Positions 37,532-44,737 are shown, numbered from the stretch's first letter. The stretch is DNA of 64,000 bases from Candidatus Binatia bacterium (GCA_023150935.1 JAKLJW010000001.1:391877-455876); one strand, 5' to 3'. Notes: a model not told the origin generated them from the sequence alone. Numbers and translations: made by a program.

Positions 37532-37550
37532 CGCATCGTGACACGATGCG
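37532..37550. promoter_or_regulatory. 19 bp palindrome, candidate operator
   Basis: CGCATCGTG, a central A and CACGATGCG form a perfect 9 bp inverted repeat in the 139 bp spacer before the gene at 37607. It is the only sizeable spacer in this part of the element, so a repressor site for the downstream small-gene cluster is plausible. No U-tract follows, so it is less likely a terminator. Confidence 0.5.
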
Positions 37551-37606
37551 AAACTACGATTCTCAGGAACGAGACGAACGAACTACAACCGAAAGGCACA
37601 GACCAA

Positions 37607-38035
37607 ATGGATACCTCGAAGTTCTACAAGAGCCCCTACTTCAAAGCCTCCGAGCTTGACGCTCCCGTGACCCTCACCATCAAGGACGCCGTGTCCGAAA
37701 TGATAGGTCAGGGTAAGGACGCGGAACTGAAGCTGGTTGTCTATTTTCGCGAGGATAGCCGAGGCTACATTCCGAACAAGACCGCCTACCGCACCGTCAA
37801 GGACGCCTGGGGCACTGACTCCGACGACTGGGTCGGCCGCAAGATCGTACTCTACCCCGGCGAGGCGATGTTCGGTGGGGAGCCGGTCCCTAGCATCAAG
37901 GTCCGCATGCCGCAGCCGAAGCCGGCCACGGTGGCGAAGCCGCCGCCGGTCGCCGATGTCGACCCGGCCGACGACGTCGACCCCGACGACGCCGACGACC
38001 CGACGGACTTTGCCGATGATGCGAGAGAGGTATGA
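37607..38035 (+). CDS. Hypothetical element protein with acidic tail
   Basis: This 142-residue protein has an ordered N-terminal ~100 residues (YFKASELDAPVTLTIKDAVS; DDWVGRKIVLYPGEAMFGG) and a very Asp-rich end (VDPADDVDPDDADDPTD). Acidic tails of this type occur in phage single-strand binding and DNA-mimic proteins; that is only a suggestion. GAAAGG precedes the ATG at 37607, which is chosen over an open frame further upstream. Confidence 0.65.
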   Translation: MDTSKFYKSPYFKASELDAPVTLTIKDAVSEMIGQGKDAELKLVVYFREDSRGYIPNKTAYRTVKDAWGTDSDDWVGRKIVLYPGEAMFGGEPVPSIKVRMPQPKPATVAKPPPVADVDPADDVDPDDADDPTDFADDAREV

Positions 38036-38038
38036 CCA

Positions 38039-38278
38039 ATGGCGTACACAGCTAGCGTTACTGACTTGATCATCTTCGCCGTGGAACAGGACCATTGCGT
38101 TGCGGCCGAGCTGCTCCATCTGACCCTGGGGTTTGCCCGCACAGCCGGCGACTTCGCTCGGCTTCGCGAAGCGGCGTTGACCTGCTGTTTCGACGAAGAC
38201 CCCGCGTTGGAGCGCAAGCGGCGAGCGGTGGCCCGAGCGGCCGCCGGCAAGCTCAAGCAACTGGAGGCACGAGCGTAA
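38039..38278 (+). CDS. Small hypothetical protein
   Basis: This 79-residue helical protein (TDLIIFAVEQDHCVAAELLH...; ends AAGKLKQLEARA) starts three bases after the preceding stop. It is probably co-translated; no family was recognised. Confidence 0.55.
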   Translation: MAYTASVTDLIIFAVEQDHCVAAELLHLTLGFARTAGDFARLREAALTCCFDEDPALERKRRAVARAAAGKLKQLEARA

Positions 38279-38341
38279 GACCATCGGCCCGGACCGGAGC
38301 GGCGTGCGCCCGGTCCGGGCCTAACAACCCGAGGGCGAGGA

Positions 38342-38716
38342 ATGACTGTTGAAGTACCGCGCGGGCTCACACGTGCCGAGCAAGAGACCGTGATCCGTTG
38401 GGACGCGGAAGAACGGGTTGTGTGGGTATGGACGGCGGACCCGTCGACCCTCCGCAAGCTCCACCGACTCGGCTTGGCCCACTTCACGGAGGCCCGGCGC
38501 AAGGACGGCGGACTTCACGGCCGGGAGTATCGTATTCCCCTGGCCGACTTCCGATGGGGGTTGCGCCGTCGGTCGACCCGGCGAGACAGGCCGTTTTTGC
38601 CGGCCGGACCCCGCGAGGAAGCCACTTCGAGCACCGAACCGGGCCGGGACGACCCAACCCCCGTACCCGCCGCCCCGGCGCGTTCTGAGGGCCAGTTTCG
38701 CGGAGGGGCGGCATGA
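38342..38716 (+). CDS. Small hypothetical phage-type protein
   Basis: This 124-residue protein has an N-terminal two-thirds (RAEQETVIRWDAEERVVWVW, TADPSTLRKLHRLG) of a type seen in phage and satellite gene clusters, where a DNA- or RNA-binding role is suspected but not proven. The rest is a Pro/Arg-rich tail. GCGAGGA precedes the ATG, and the stop overlaps the next start (ATGA). Confidence 0.6.
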   Translation: MTVEVPRGLTRAEQETVIRWDAEERVVWVWTADPSTLRKLHRLGLAHFTEARRKDGGLHGREYRIPLADFRWGLRRRSTRRDRPFLPAGPREEATSSTEPGRDDPTPVPAAPARSEGQFRGGAA

Positions 38717-38793
38717 CTGACCCTCGCTTCCTCGTCTTCCTCGTTGCCGAGCTTGTTGCGGCCGCGATCTACCTCGTTGGGGTGTCGGGATGA
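38713..38793 (+). CDS. 26-residue membrane micropeptide, coupled on both sides
   Basis: ATG 38713 overlaps the preceding stop (ATGA), and its own TGA overlaps the next ATG at 38790. The product MTDPRFLVFLVAELVAAAIY plus six residues is a single hydrophobic segment. The double overlap argues it is translated. Short hydrophobic peptides of this type in phages can be holin-like or regulatory, but nothing more specific can be said. Confidence 0.55.
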   Translation: MTDPRFLVFLVAELVAAAIYLVGVSG

Positions 38794-39014
38794 CCGACCG
38801 TGACGCACTTATGGCCACGGCCAGCGAGCTAGGCCCCGATGAACTTCGCGTTCTCCGACTGCTGGCCGCCCGGTTGGCACTCGGGCGACGGCAGTACGGC
38901 GCGCTCGACCTTGACCGCGACACGCGAGACTTCGGCGTTGAGGCCGTCGCCGAGGCCGCCGACTTGGCCATCTATCTCGGTATGATGCTGTGCCGGGAGA
39001 CGCTGTGCAGATGA
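38790..39014 (+). CDS. Small helical protein of the element
   Basis: This 74-residue protein has LALGRRQYGALDLDRDTRDF followed by GVEAVAEAADLAIYLGMML. The EAxxEAADLxIYL helix resembles MazG-like/phage nucleotide pyrophosphohydrolase helices, though it is too short for a full domain. It is coupled by ATGA overlaps at both ends. Confidence 0.58.
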   Translation: MTDRDALMATASELGPDELRVLRLLAARLALGRRQYGALDLDRDTRDFGVEAVAEAADLAIYLGMMLCRETLCR

Positions 39015-39331
39015 CCCACCTACCGCCCGACTGCGACTTCGACGTGCCGATTGATATACGGCGCGAGCAACGACCCGCCCCCGACGCTGCTCACGCGCTG
39101 ACATATCAGCGCCGAGCCCGGCCGGAGGGATGGCGCCCCGGTGGCGTCGTTGCCTACGCACGCCCCGGCGAACCACCGGCGAAGCTGATTCGGCGATTCG
39201 TCACGATGGTCATGCGTGAAGGCGTTCTGGTCGACGCCCGCCGCCGCGAGCACGCAATACGCCCGGGTGAGCGTCGCCGCGTCAAGAGGGCGCGTGCTGC
39301 GGCACGCCGGCGGAAGGCAGGGCGCGAGTGA
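39011..39331 (+). CDS. bS21-like ribosomal protein encoded on the element
   Basis: This 106-residue protein has residues ~55-104 that match the bS21 pattern: LIRRFVTMVMREGVL, then DARRREHAIRPGERRRVKRA, then AAARRRK. That is an alRRF...GvL...RRRE...P.eRR..K signature with the Arg/Lys-rich end. The first 50 residues are additional and unlike bS21. Phage-encoded bS21 homologues are known and are thought to join host ribosomes during infection. It is coupled to both neighbours by ATGA/GTGA overlaps and lies directly before terL. Confidence 0.72.
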   Translation: MTHLPPDCDFDVPIDIRREQRPAPDAAHALTYQRRARPEGWRPGGVVAYARPGEPPAKLIRRFVTMVMREGVLVDARRREHAIRPGERRRVKRARAAARRRKAGRE

Positions 39332-40728
39332 CCATCGTCGAGGCGATGCGCGACCCGGCGTTATTCGGCCGCTGGTTTTCCGGCGAGAGCTGGGCGCCCT
39401 GGTTCGTGGCACTCCGGGCCGTGTTCGGCTTGCCGCTGGCCCGGGCCGAGATGGACGTGTACCACCGTCACACCGGGCGCCAGCTACCGCCGGCCGCACC
39501 GGCGCGCGAAGTGTGGCTGCTGTGTGGACGCCGGGGCGGTAAGAGTCTGGTTGCTTCCACGGTGGCGGTATTCCTCGCGTGCTTCCGTGACTGGACGCCG
39601 GTCCTTGCGCCCGGCGAGGTTGCGACCATCGCGCTCATTGCGGCCGACCGTCGCCAGGCGCGTACTCTCATGCGGTACATCAGCGGGTTCTTCGACGGCG
39701 TGCCTCTGCTGGCGCGGATGGTCGCTAACCGCACGCGCGAGACTATCGAGCTTGATAACCGCGTTGTGATTGAGATCCACACGGCGAGCTTCAGGGCAAC
39801 CCGTGGCTACACGCTCGCAGGCGTTGTGGCAGATGAAGTGGCGTTCTGGCCGACCGATGAACACGGGGTGAATCCCGATACCGAGATCCTGAACGGGTTA
39901 CGCCCCGGACTGGCGACCACGGGCGGGATGCTGCTCTGCATTACCAGCCCCTATGCAAGGAAGGGCGCGGCATGGGAGGCGTACCGGCGCAACTACGGAC
40001 AGGACCACGCCCCGGTGCTTGTGTGGCAGGCATCAACCCGCGCGATGAACGCCACGGTACCATTGCATGTTATTGACGAGGCGTACGCGTCCGACCCTGC
40101 CGCTGCGGCAGCGGAGTGGGGCGCCGAGTTCAGGACCGACGTCGAGACGTACGTTCCGCGCGACGCCGTTGACAGGTGCGTGGTCCAGGACCGCCGCGAG
40201 TTTCCGCCGTCGCGTGCGCTGCGATACGTGGCGTTCGTCGACCCGAGTGGCGGTTCGGTGGATTCCATGACGCTTGCCATCGCGCACGCCGAGGGGGACC
40301 GCGCGGTTCTCGATCTTGTGCGCGAGTGGCGACCGCCATTCTCGCCGGCCGTGGTGGTTGCGGAGGCGTGCGGGTTGCTCCGGGAGTACGGAATTCACCG
40401 GGTGCGTGGTGATCGTTACGGTGGAGTGTGGCCACGGGAGCGGTTCGCCGCCTACGGCGTGACGTACACGCCGTGCGAGCAGACCCGATCCGAGTTGTAT
40501 CAGGCGCTCCTGCCGCGCCTCATGAGCGGGACGATTGAGTTGCTCGACGATCCGCGGCTTGTTCACCAGCTTAGCCAGTTAGAGCGACGCACCGGCCGGA
40601 GCGGCAAGGACAGTGTCGACCATGCGCCGGGCCAGCATGACGACGTAGCGAACGCCGCGGCGGGAGCTTTGGTAACCGTGGGCGGGCCATACGCATCGTT
40701 CACCATGGTCAGGCCGTTGATTGTGTGA
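39328..40728 (+). CDS. Terminase large subunit (TerL-like)
   Basis: This 466-residue protein starts at a GTG in the preceding stop. ATPase: Walker A LLCGRRGGKS with Lys72, and Walker B GVVADEVAFW with Asp169/Glu170. The nuclease domain has VAFVDPSGGS (Asp305) and a C-terminal GQHDDVANAAAGA. The length and both domains are typical of large terminases that cut and package phage DNA into proheads. No portal or head gene follows, so it would serve a helper's capsid, gene transfer or a lost phage cycle. Confidence 0.85.
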   Translation: MTIVEAMRDPALFGRWFSGESWAPWFVALRAVFGLPLARAEMDVYHRHTGRQLPPAAPAREVWLLCGRRGGKSLVASTVAVFLACFRDWTPVLAPGEVATIALIAADRRQARTLMRYISGFFDGVPLLARMVANRTRETIELDNRVVIEIHTASFRATRGYTLAGVVADEVAFWPTDEHGVNPDTEILNGLRPGLATTGGMLLCITSPYARKGAAWEAYRRNYGQDHAPVLVWQASTRAMNATVPLHVIDEAYASDPAAAAAEWGAEFRTDVETYVPRDAVDRCVVQDRREFPPSRALRYVAFVDPSGGSVDSMTLAIAHAEGDRAVLDLVREWRPPFSPAVVVAEACGLLREYGIHRVRGDRYGGVWPRERFAAYGVTYTPCEQTRSELYQALLPRLMSGTIELLDDPRLVHQLSQLERRTGRSGKDSVDHAPGQHDDVANAAAGALVTVGGPYASFTMVRPLIV

Positions 40729-40777
40729 GCTTATCAACGTGCGCCGCTAGGCGCCCTTACACGCAGGAGATGAGAAC

Positions 40778-41488
40778 ATGAGAACGTTCGAGACTTACAG
40801 TGAACTTCGGAGGGTAGCGCTACAGGCGCTCGCAGCGACACAGGACGCCGACGTCCTGGCGCAACGGGCCACGGCCACCTTGAGTGGCATTTCGGACGAG
40901 TGGCGCGCGAAGGCCGACATGATCCGACGCGACGCGGAGTTAAGCGACGCCGGCAAGCAGAGCCGCATCGAGGAGCTTCGCAAGGCCGCGAGCAAGCAGG
41001 CGAACGCCTTCATGCGCGAGTCGCGGGCTATCGAGCGCATTGACGCCGCGTTGGACGCGGCCGATAGCTGGACGGAGTCGACGTTGCTCCGGGGCATTAC
41101 CGAGCATCCGCGCGATGTCGCCCAGGCGAACTACTGGGTCTGGCTGTTCGGACGGTGCAGTGCGGCCGGGCTGGAGGACCGTGTGCGTGGAGCCGTTACC
41201 GACGACAATCTGTTGGGTGCGGCGCTGGTGTTCATCGAGGCGACCAACCGGGCGAAGGCCCCGATCCTGGGCGACGCGGAGCAAGAGGTATTGACGGACG
41301 TTGCTCGCGTGTTTCACGAGGCGTGGCCGAATGAGTTAGAGCAGTTACGTTCCGCGCTTGCGGCGCTCGAACGGGTGCGGCATGCGGTGTTCGACCGGTT
41401 CCGCAACGTTGCCGGACAGCCGGCGCACGTCGACGAATTATGGGACGGGCTTACGATCCGGGATCGCCCGAAGGCCGCTGCGGCATGA
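40778..41488 (+). CDS. Hypothetical helical protein after terL
   Basis: This 236-residue, almost wholly helical protein has long charged stretches (RAKADMIRRDAELSDAGKQS; ELEQLRSALAALERVRHAV) and no membrane segment. AGGAGAT precedes the ATG. Position after TerL is where a portal would be expected, but size and sequence do not fit a portal. No family was recognised. Confidence 0.65.
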   Translation: MRTFETYSELRRVALQALAATQDADVLAQRATATLSGISDEWRAKADMIRRDAELSDAGKQSRIEELRKAASKQANAFMRESRAIERIDAALDAADSWTESTLLRGITEHPRDVAQANYWVWLFGRCSAAGLEDRVRGAVTDDNLLGAALVFIEATNRAKAPILGDAEQEVLTDVARVFHEAWPNELEQLRSALAALERVRHAVFDRFRNVAGQPAHVDELWDGLTIRDRPKAAAA

Positions 41489-41685
41489 CGGCAGGGCAGA
41501 TCACGCGGCGGGGCGGGTGCCGGCGGGTTTCCCAGACCCGATCCGGCCGGCCGCCGCTATCTCCTGAGCTACGCCGGCTCGTTCGTGCGTGGGTAGATGT
41601 CGACGAGTTCGAGCAACGGCTGTTCCTCGCCGTGGTACTGCGTCGCCGTGATCTTGCAGACGCCACGCCACGGGGATCAGCATGA
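41485..41685 (+). CDS. Small basic hypothetical protein
   Basis: This 66-residue product is coupled by ATGA overlaps to both neighbours. The N-terminus is Arg-rich (ITRRGGCRRVSQTRSGRPPL), followed by a helix (LVRAWVDVDEFEQRLFLAVV). The overlaps suggest it is real. Confidence 0.5.
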   Translation: MTAGQITRRGGCRRVSQTRSGRPPLSPELRRLVRAWVDVDEFEQRLFLAVVLRRRDLADATPRGSA

Positions 41686-41960
41686 ACACCAGTGCCAAGG
41701 GCCGCCGCCTCGAAGGGCGCAGCAAAGCCGTGCTCGAAGCTGCGGGTTACACCGTGATTCGTGCGGCGGCGTCCAAGGGACCTTTCGACCTTGTGGGCTG
41801 GTCGGCAACCGACGTGGTTCCTGTGCAGTGCAAGGCCAACCGGCCGCCCGGGCCGGGTGAACGGGAGGCGCTGCGGCTTGTACCGGTGCCACCTAACGGC
41901 CGGCGGTTGATCCATGTGTGGATGGACCGGCAGCGGTGGCCCCGGGTTGTAGAAGTGTGA
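41682..41960 (+). CDS. PD-(D/E)XK-like endonuclease, Holliday-resolvase type
   Basis: This 92-residue protein reads like a short Hjc/VRR-type nuclease: GRRLEGRSKAVLEAAGYTVI, SKGPFDLVGW, VVPVQCKANRP. Candidate catalytic residues are the early Glu, the Asp in PFDLVG and the Gln-Cys-Lys triplet, in the E...D...QxK arrangement of archaeal resolvases. It may process replication or packaging intermediates of the element. The start overlaps the previous stop (ATGA). Confidence 0.68.
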   Translation: MNTSAKGRRLEGRSKAVLEAAGYTVIRAAASKGPFDLVGWSATDVVPVQCKANRPPGPGEREALRLVPVPPNGRRLIHVWMDRQRWPRVVEV

Positions 41961-42061
41961 TGGTCGCGCGCGGCATGGTCGCCGCCGTCGATCGGGGCGC
42001 CGATTACGGCCGACTCCGATGCTCGGCTTCGAGGATGTCGCAGGCCAACGCGAGCCCGCGC

Positions 42062-42090
42062 TTGACGCTATAGTATCATGGCGCTAACTT
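42062..42090 (+). promoter_or_regulatory. Candidate promoter for the ribbon-helix-helix/integrase genes
   Basis: TTGACG and TAACTT are 17 bases apart, with AGGAGG eleven bases beyond and the ATG after it. The spacer 41961-42114 has no gene, so an independent promoter is expected here. Confidence 0.45.
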
Positions 42091-42114
42091 AACGGCCGGA
42101 AGGAGGGCCATGGC

Positions 42115-42291
42115 ATGGCCGACCGGGGTTCGCTCAAGAAGGTGCCGATCTACTTTCCGCCGGAGCTTCACGAGCTGGTGCGGAAGATAGCGTTCGACAA
42201 CCGCACGTCGATCAACAAGCTGGTGCTCGAATGGATAGCGGCGCACGCTGTACAGGCCACGAAGAAGCGGGCCACAAAGAGGGGAGGGTGA
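42115..42291 (+). CDS. Ribbon-helix-helix (CopG/Arc-like) small protein
   Basis: This 58-residue protein has KKVPIYFPPELHELVRKIAF, then NRTSINKLVLEWIA, a beta-strand plus two-helix RHH fold, and a Lys/Arg-rich tail. AGGAGG precedes the ATG at 42115; an ATG at 42110 is out of frame. It ends four bases before the integrase start and probably regulates the integrase promoter. Confidence 0.78.
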   Translation: MADRGSLKKVPIYFPPELHELVRKIAFDNRTSINKLVLEWIAAHAVQATKKRATKRGG

Positions 42292-42295
42292 GCGC

Positions 42296-43456
42296 ATGGC
42301 CGGATCGTTGTTCCGCCCCAGGTACAGACGGACCGGCGGACAGGTGGTCCAATCGGCCGTCTGGTGGATGAAGTTCTACGACGGCAACGGCCGCTGCATC
42401 CGCGAGTCGACCGAGACCGACGACAAACGGGAAGCGCAACGGGCGCTGACCGTGCGCGTTGCCGGCGTACTGCGCGGCGAGCCGGTTCGGCCACACGTCG
42501 GCAAGCTGACCGTGGCCGACCTTGTGGCCGATGTACTCACCGACTACCGCGTGAACGGCAAGCGCAGTCTCCAGGATGCTGAGCGGCGATGGGAAAAGCA
42601 TCTCAAGCCGGCGGTGGGGATGTTGCGCGCCGCCAGCGTCGGCACCGATACGGTGCGGCGCTATCAGGCTCACCGGCAGGAGCAAGGCGCGAGTAACGCA
42701 ACCATCAACCGCGAAGTGGCGCTGTTGCGACGTGCCTTCACGCTCGCTTCACAGGCCATGCCGCCGAAGTTGACGGTCAGGCCGTACATGCCGGCGCTGG
42801 CCGAGGATAACGCCCGGCATGGCTTCTTCGAGCCGGCGCAGCTTGCTGCCGTCATGGCTTCGCTGCCGTCGACGTCGCAACCGGTGGTCGCCTTTGCCTA
42901 CCAGACCGGGTGGCGGGTTCGATCGGAAGTGTTGCCGCTTCAGTGGCGCCAGGTCGACTTCGACGCTCACGACGGACGCGGCGAAGTGCGCCTTGAGCCC
43001 GGCACCACGAAGAACAAGAAGGGCCGCACTTTCGTTCTGACCACCGAGCTGCGCGAGTTACTTGTGGCGCAACGCAAAGCGACCGACACGGTAGAGCGGC
43101 AGCACGGGATCATCTGTCCCTACGTCTTCCATCGCCACGGCAAGCCGATCAGGTCGCTCTATCGGGCGTGGCGGACCGCGTGCCGGAAGGCCGGGTGTTC
43201 CGGGATGATCCTGCATGACTTCCGCCGCACGGCTATCCGTGCCATGGTCCGGGCCGGGATCAGTGAGAAGGTGGCCATGGAAATGAGCGGGCATCGGACT
43301 CGAAGCGTCTTCGACCGGTACGACGTCACCGGCGGACGGGATCTGACCGAAGCCGCCGCAAAACTGGACGCCGCCGCCCACGTCAATTCCGTGACGGGCA
43401 AAGTGACGGGCAAAGTGGCCATTATGCACCCTCGGAGGCGAAACGTAAGTTATTGA
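42296..43456 (+). CDS. int: Tyrosine-type site-specific integrase
   Basis: This 386-residue phage-type integrase has an N-terminal arm/core-binding part with SNATINREVALLRRAF and catalytic residues Arg207 (TGWRVRSEVL), His307 and Arg310 (HDFRRTAI), His333 (SGHRTRS) and Tyr342 (VFDRYDV). It should recombine at the tRNA-Arg attachment site, which begins 12 bases after its stop. Its 3' end contains the GGGCAAAGTG repeats, so arm sites overlap the coding sequence (VTGKVTGKVA). Confidence 0.96.
   Translation: MAGSLFRPRYRRTGGQVVQSAVWWMKFYDGNGRCIRESTETDDKREAQRALTVRVAGVLRGEPVRPHVGKLTVADLVADVLTDYRVNGKRSLQDAERRWEKHLKPAVGMLRAASVGTDTVRRYQAHRQEQGASNATINREVALLRRAFTLASQAMPPKLTVRPYMPALAEDNARHGFFEPAQLAAVMASLPSTSQPVVAFAYQTGWRVRSEVLPLQWRQVDFDAHDGRGEVRLEPGTTKNKKGRTFVLTTELRELLVAQRKATDTVERQHGIICPYVFHRHGKPIRSLYRAWRTACRKAGCSGMILHDFRRTAIRAMVRAGISEKVAMEMSGHRTRSVFDRYDVTGGRDLTEAAAKLDAAAHVNSVTGKVTGKVAIMHPRRRNVSY
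43395..43418 (+). repeat. Tandem CGGGCAAAGTG(A/G) pair, right end of element
   Basis: Two 12-base units stand head to tail inside the integrase gene, 51 bases before attR. They share the core of the left-end pair at 32781-32804 in the same orientation and with the same period. Confidence 0.65.
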
Positions 43457-43468
43457 TTTTGTTCACTT

Positions 43469-43509
43469 GCCCCCGTAGCTCAGGTGGATAGAGCACAGGA
43501 TTCCTAATC
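43469..43509 (+). repeat. attR: right 41 bp copy within tRNA-Arg
   Basis: Perfect copy of 32634-32674. The crossover must lie within these bases, ending in the anticodon loop/stem. Confidence 0.93.
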
Positions 43510-43542
43510 CTGGGGTCACGCGTTCGAATCGCGTCGGGGGCA
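43469..43542 (+). tRNA. tRNA-Arg (anticodon CCT)
   Basis: This 74-nucleotide cloverleaf has acceptor GCCCCCG/CGGGGGC with discriminator A, D stem GCTC/GAGC, anticodon stem CAGGA/TCCTG with loop TTCCTAA (anticodon CCT), and T arm ACGCG-TTCGAAT-CGCGT. The CCA end is not encoded. Its 5' half comes from the integrated element and the 3' half from the chromosome. It sits 12 bases after the integrase gene. Confidence 0.97.
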
Positions 43543-43693
43543 TTGTCCTTTCAGATTGTTGCGCCGCCCGCTTTGCCCGGCACGCAGCAAGTCACGGATT
43601 TGGCAACGGCCGTGACGGGCGAACCGGCCGTGGCATGTGCCGGTCGGCCGCGGCGGCGGATCCCGCTTACGCCGGGCGAGTGCACCGGCGCGT

Positions 43694-44737
43694 CTACTCC
43701 CCGGGCTGCCGGCGAGCCTGGCCGTTGGGCTCCTGACGCAGCGCGCCGGCGTCGAACACGATGAGCTGGTCGAGGCCCGCGGTAACCACGACGAAGCGAC
43801 CGTCCGGACTGGCGGCTACCCCGCGCGGCCCGGCGGTGATCGGTGTAATCCCGACAACGGCGCGCGTTGCGGTGTCGATGACCAGCAGGCGCCTGTCGCC
43901 GAAACTGGTGGCGTATAGGACCGCCCCATCCGGGGCCAGGGCAATGTCCCCGGGAAGATTTCCGGTCGGGATGGTAGCGACGATGCGCGGCTTGCTGAGG
44001 TCGACCACGGCGACCCGGTTGGCGGGGCGTTCGAGGACGTAAGCGTGCGTGCGCTGCGGTGCGATCAGTGTGCGTCCCGCCGGGGAGGGCAGATCGACGG
44101 CCGCGCGCCGCTGGAGGCTCACCGGATCGTACGTTCCGAATTCACCCCGCAGGCATCCGTGCGGGCACCCGGCGACATAGACCGCATCCGGACTTCCGCC
44201 GGCGACAGCGCCGGGTCGCATCGTCAGGGTTGTGCTGCGCTGCACCGCTGGATCGGCGGTGTCGATAGCCCAGAGCTGCGACGTGCCCGGCGTGCCGACG
44301 AAAACCGTCCTGCCGTTGGGGCTCACGGTGACTACGCTCGATGATGACTCCCACGGGATCCCGTCCCGACCGATAGGAACGCGCTGTACAACGCTGTCCT
44401 TGTCGGTATCGACAATAGTCAGTTGCAGATCTGCGAAGTCGCCAACGAAGAGGCGCTTGCCGTCGGGGCTGAGAGCCATGGCGCGCGGGGCCGGGGGCAG
44501 CGGGATGGTAGCCAGCAGCGCGCCGTTCAAGGGCCTGATAACGTACACCTTCCCGCGCGCGGCGACGTATGCCTTGCCGCCGTCCGGCGTGATGGCGATC
44601 GCGTCGGGTATGTCGGCCAGGGAGAGCTGTGCCAGTACGGCGGGGCCGAGGTCTGGGCGACGGGAACCGGCGCAGGCGGTCAGGGTCAGAGTCAGCAGGA
44701 GCAGGATCGCCGTCGTGCGGCCGCAGATCGATCTCAT
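43694..44737 (-). CDS. YVTN-type beta-propeller lipoprotein
   Basis: This 347-residue protein starts at ATG 44737 with a lipoprotein signal (LLLLTLTLTACAGS; Cys at the lipobox). About seven repeats of the ITPDGGKAYVAARGK / LSPDGKRLFVGDF / ASPDGRFVVVTAG kind follow, each a propeller blade. It is probably outer-membrane or periplasmic, and its ligand is unknown. It is divergent from the cohesin-like gene. Confidence 0.85.
   Translation of the reverse strand: MRSICGRTTAILLLLTLTLTACAGSRRPDLGPAVLAQLSLADIPDAIAITPDGGKAYVAARGKVYVIRPLNGALLATIPLPPAPRAMALSPDGKRLFVGDFADLQLTIVDTDKDSVVQRVPIGRDGIPWESSSSVVTVSPNGRTVFVGTPGTSQLWAIDTADPAVQRSTTLTMRPGAVAGGSPDAVYVAGCPHGCLRGEFGTYDPVSLQRRAAVDLPSPAGRTLIAPQRTHAYVLERPANRVAVVDLSKPRIVATIPTGNLPGDIALAPDGAVLYATSFGDRRLLVIDTATRAVVGITPITAGPRGVAASPDGRFVVVTAGLDQLIVFDAGALRQEPNGQARRQPGE

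Larger units (their letters stand above)
32634..43509. mobile_element. 10.9 kb integrated element in tRNA-Arg(CCT), satellite-like
   Basis: The element is bounded by perfect 41 bp direct repeats (32634-32674 and 43469-43509) equal to the 5' half and anticodon loop of tRNA-Arg(CCT). Genes on the plus strand run from a sigma-like regulator through Prim-Pol/DUF3987, an excisionase-like protein, small coupled genes, a bS21-like protein, TerL, a nuclease and a ribbon-helix-helix protein to a tyrosine integrase at the right end. No portal, capsid, tail, lysis or conjugation gene is recognisable. It may be a phage satellite or a degenerate prophage. The left 256 bases (32675-32930) hold no convincing gene, only inverted and direct repeats. 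Confidence 0.9.

Noticed and set aside
42062..42080. TATAGT at 42069 as a -10 box for TTGACG
   Set aside because: The spacing to TTGACG would be about one base; the TAACTT 17 bases away is a better partner.
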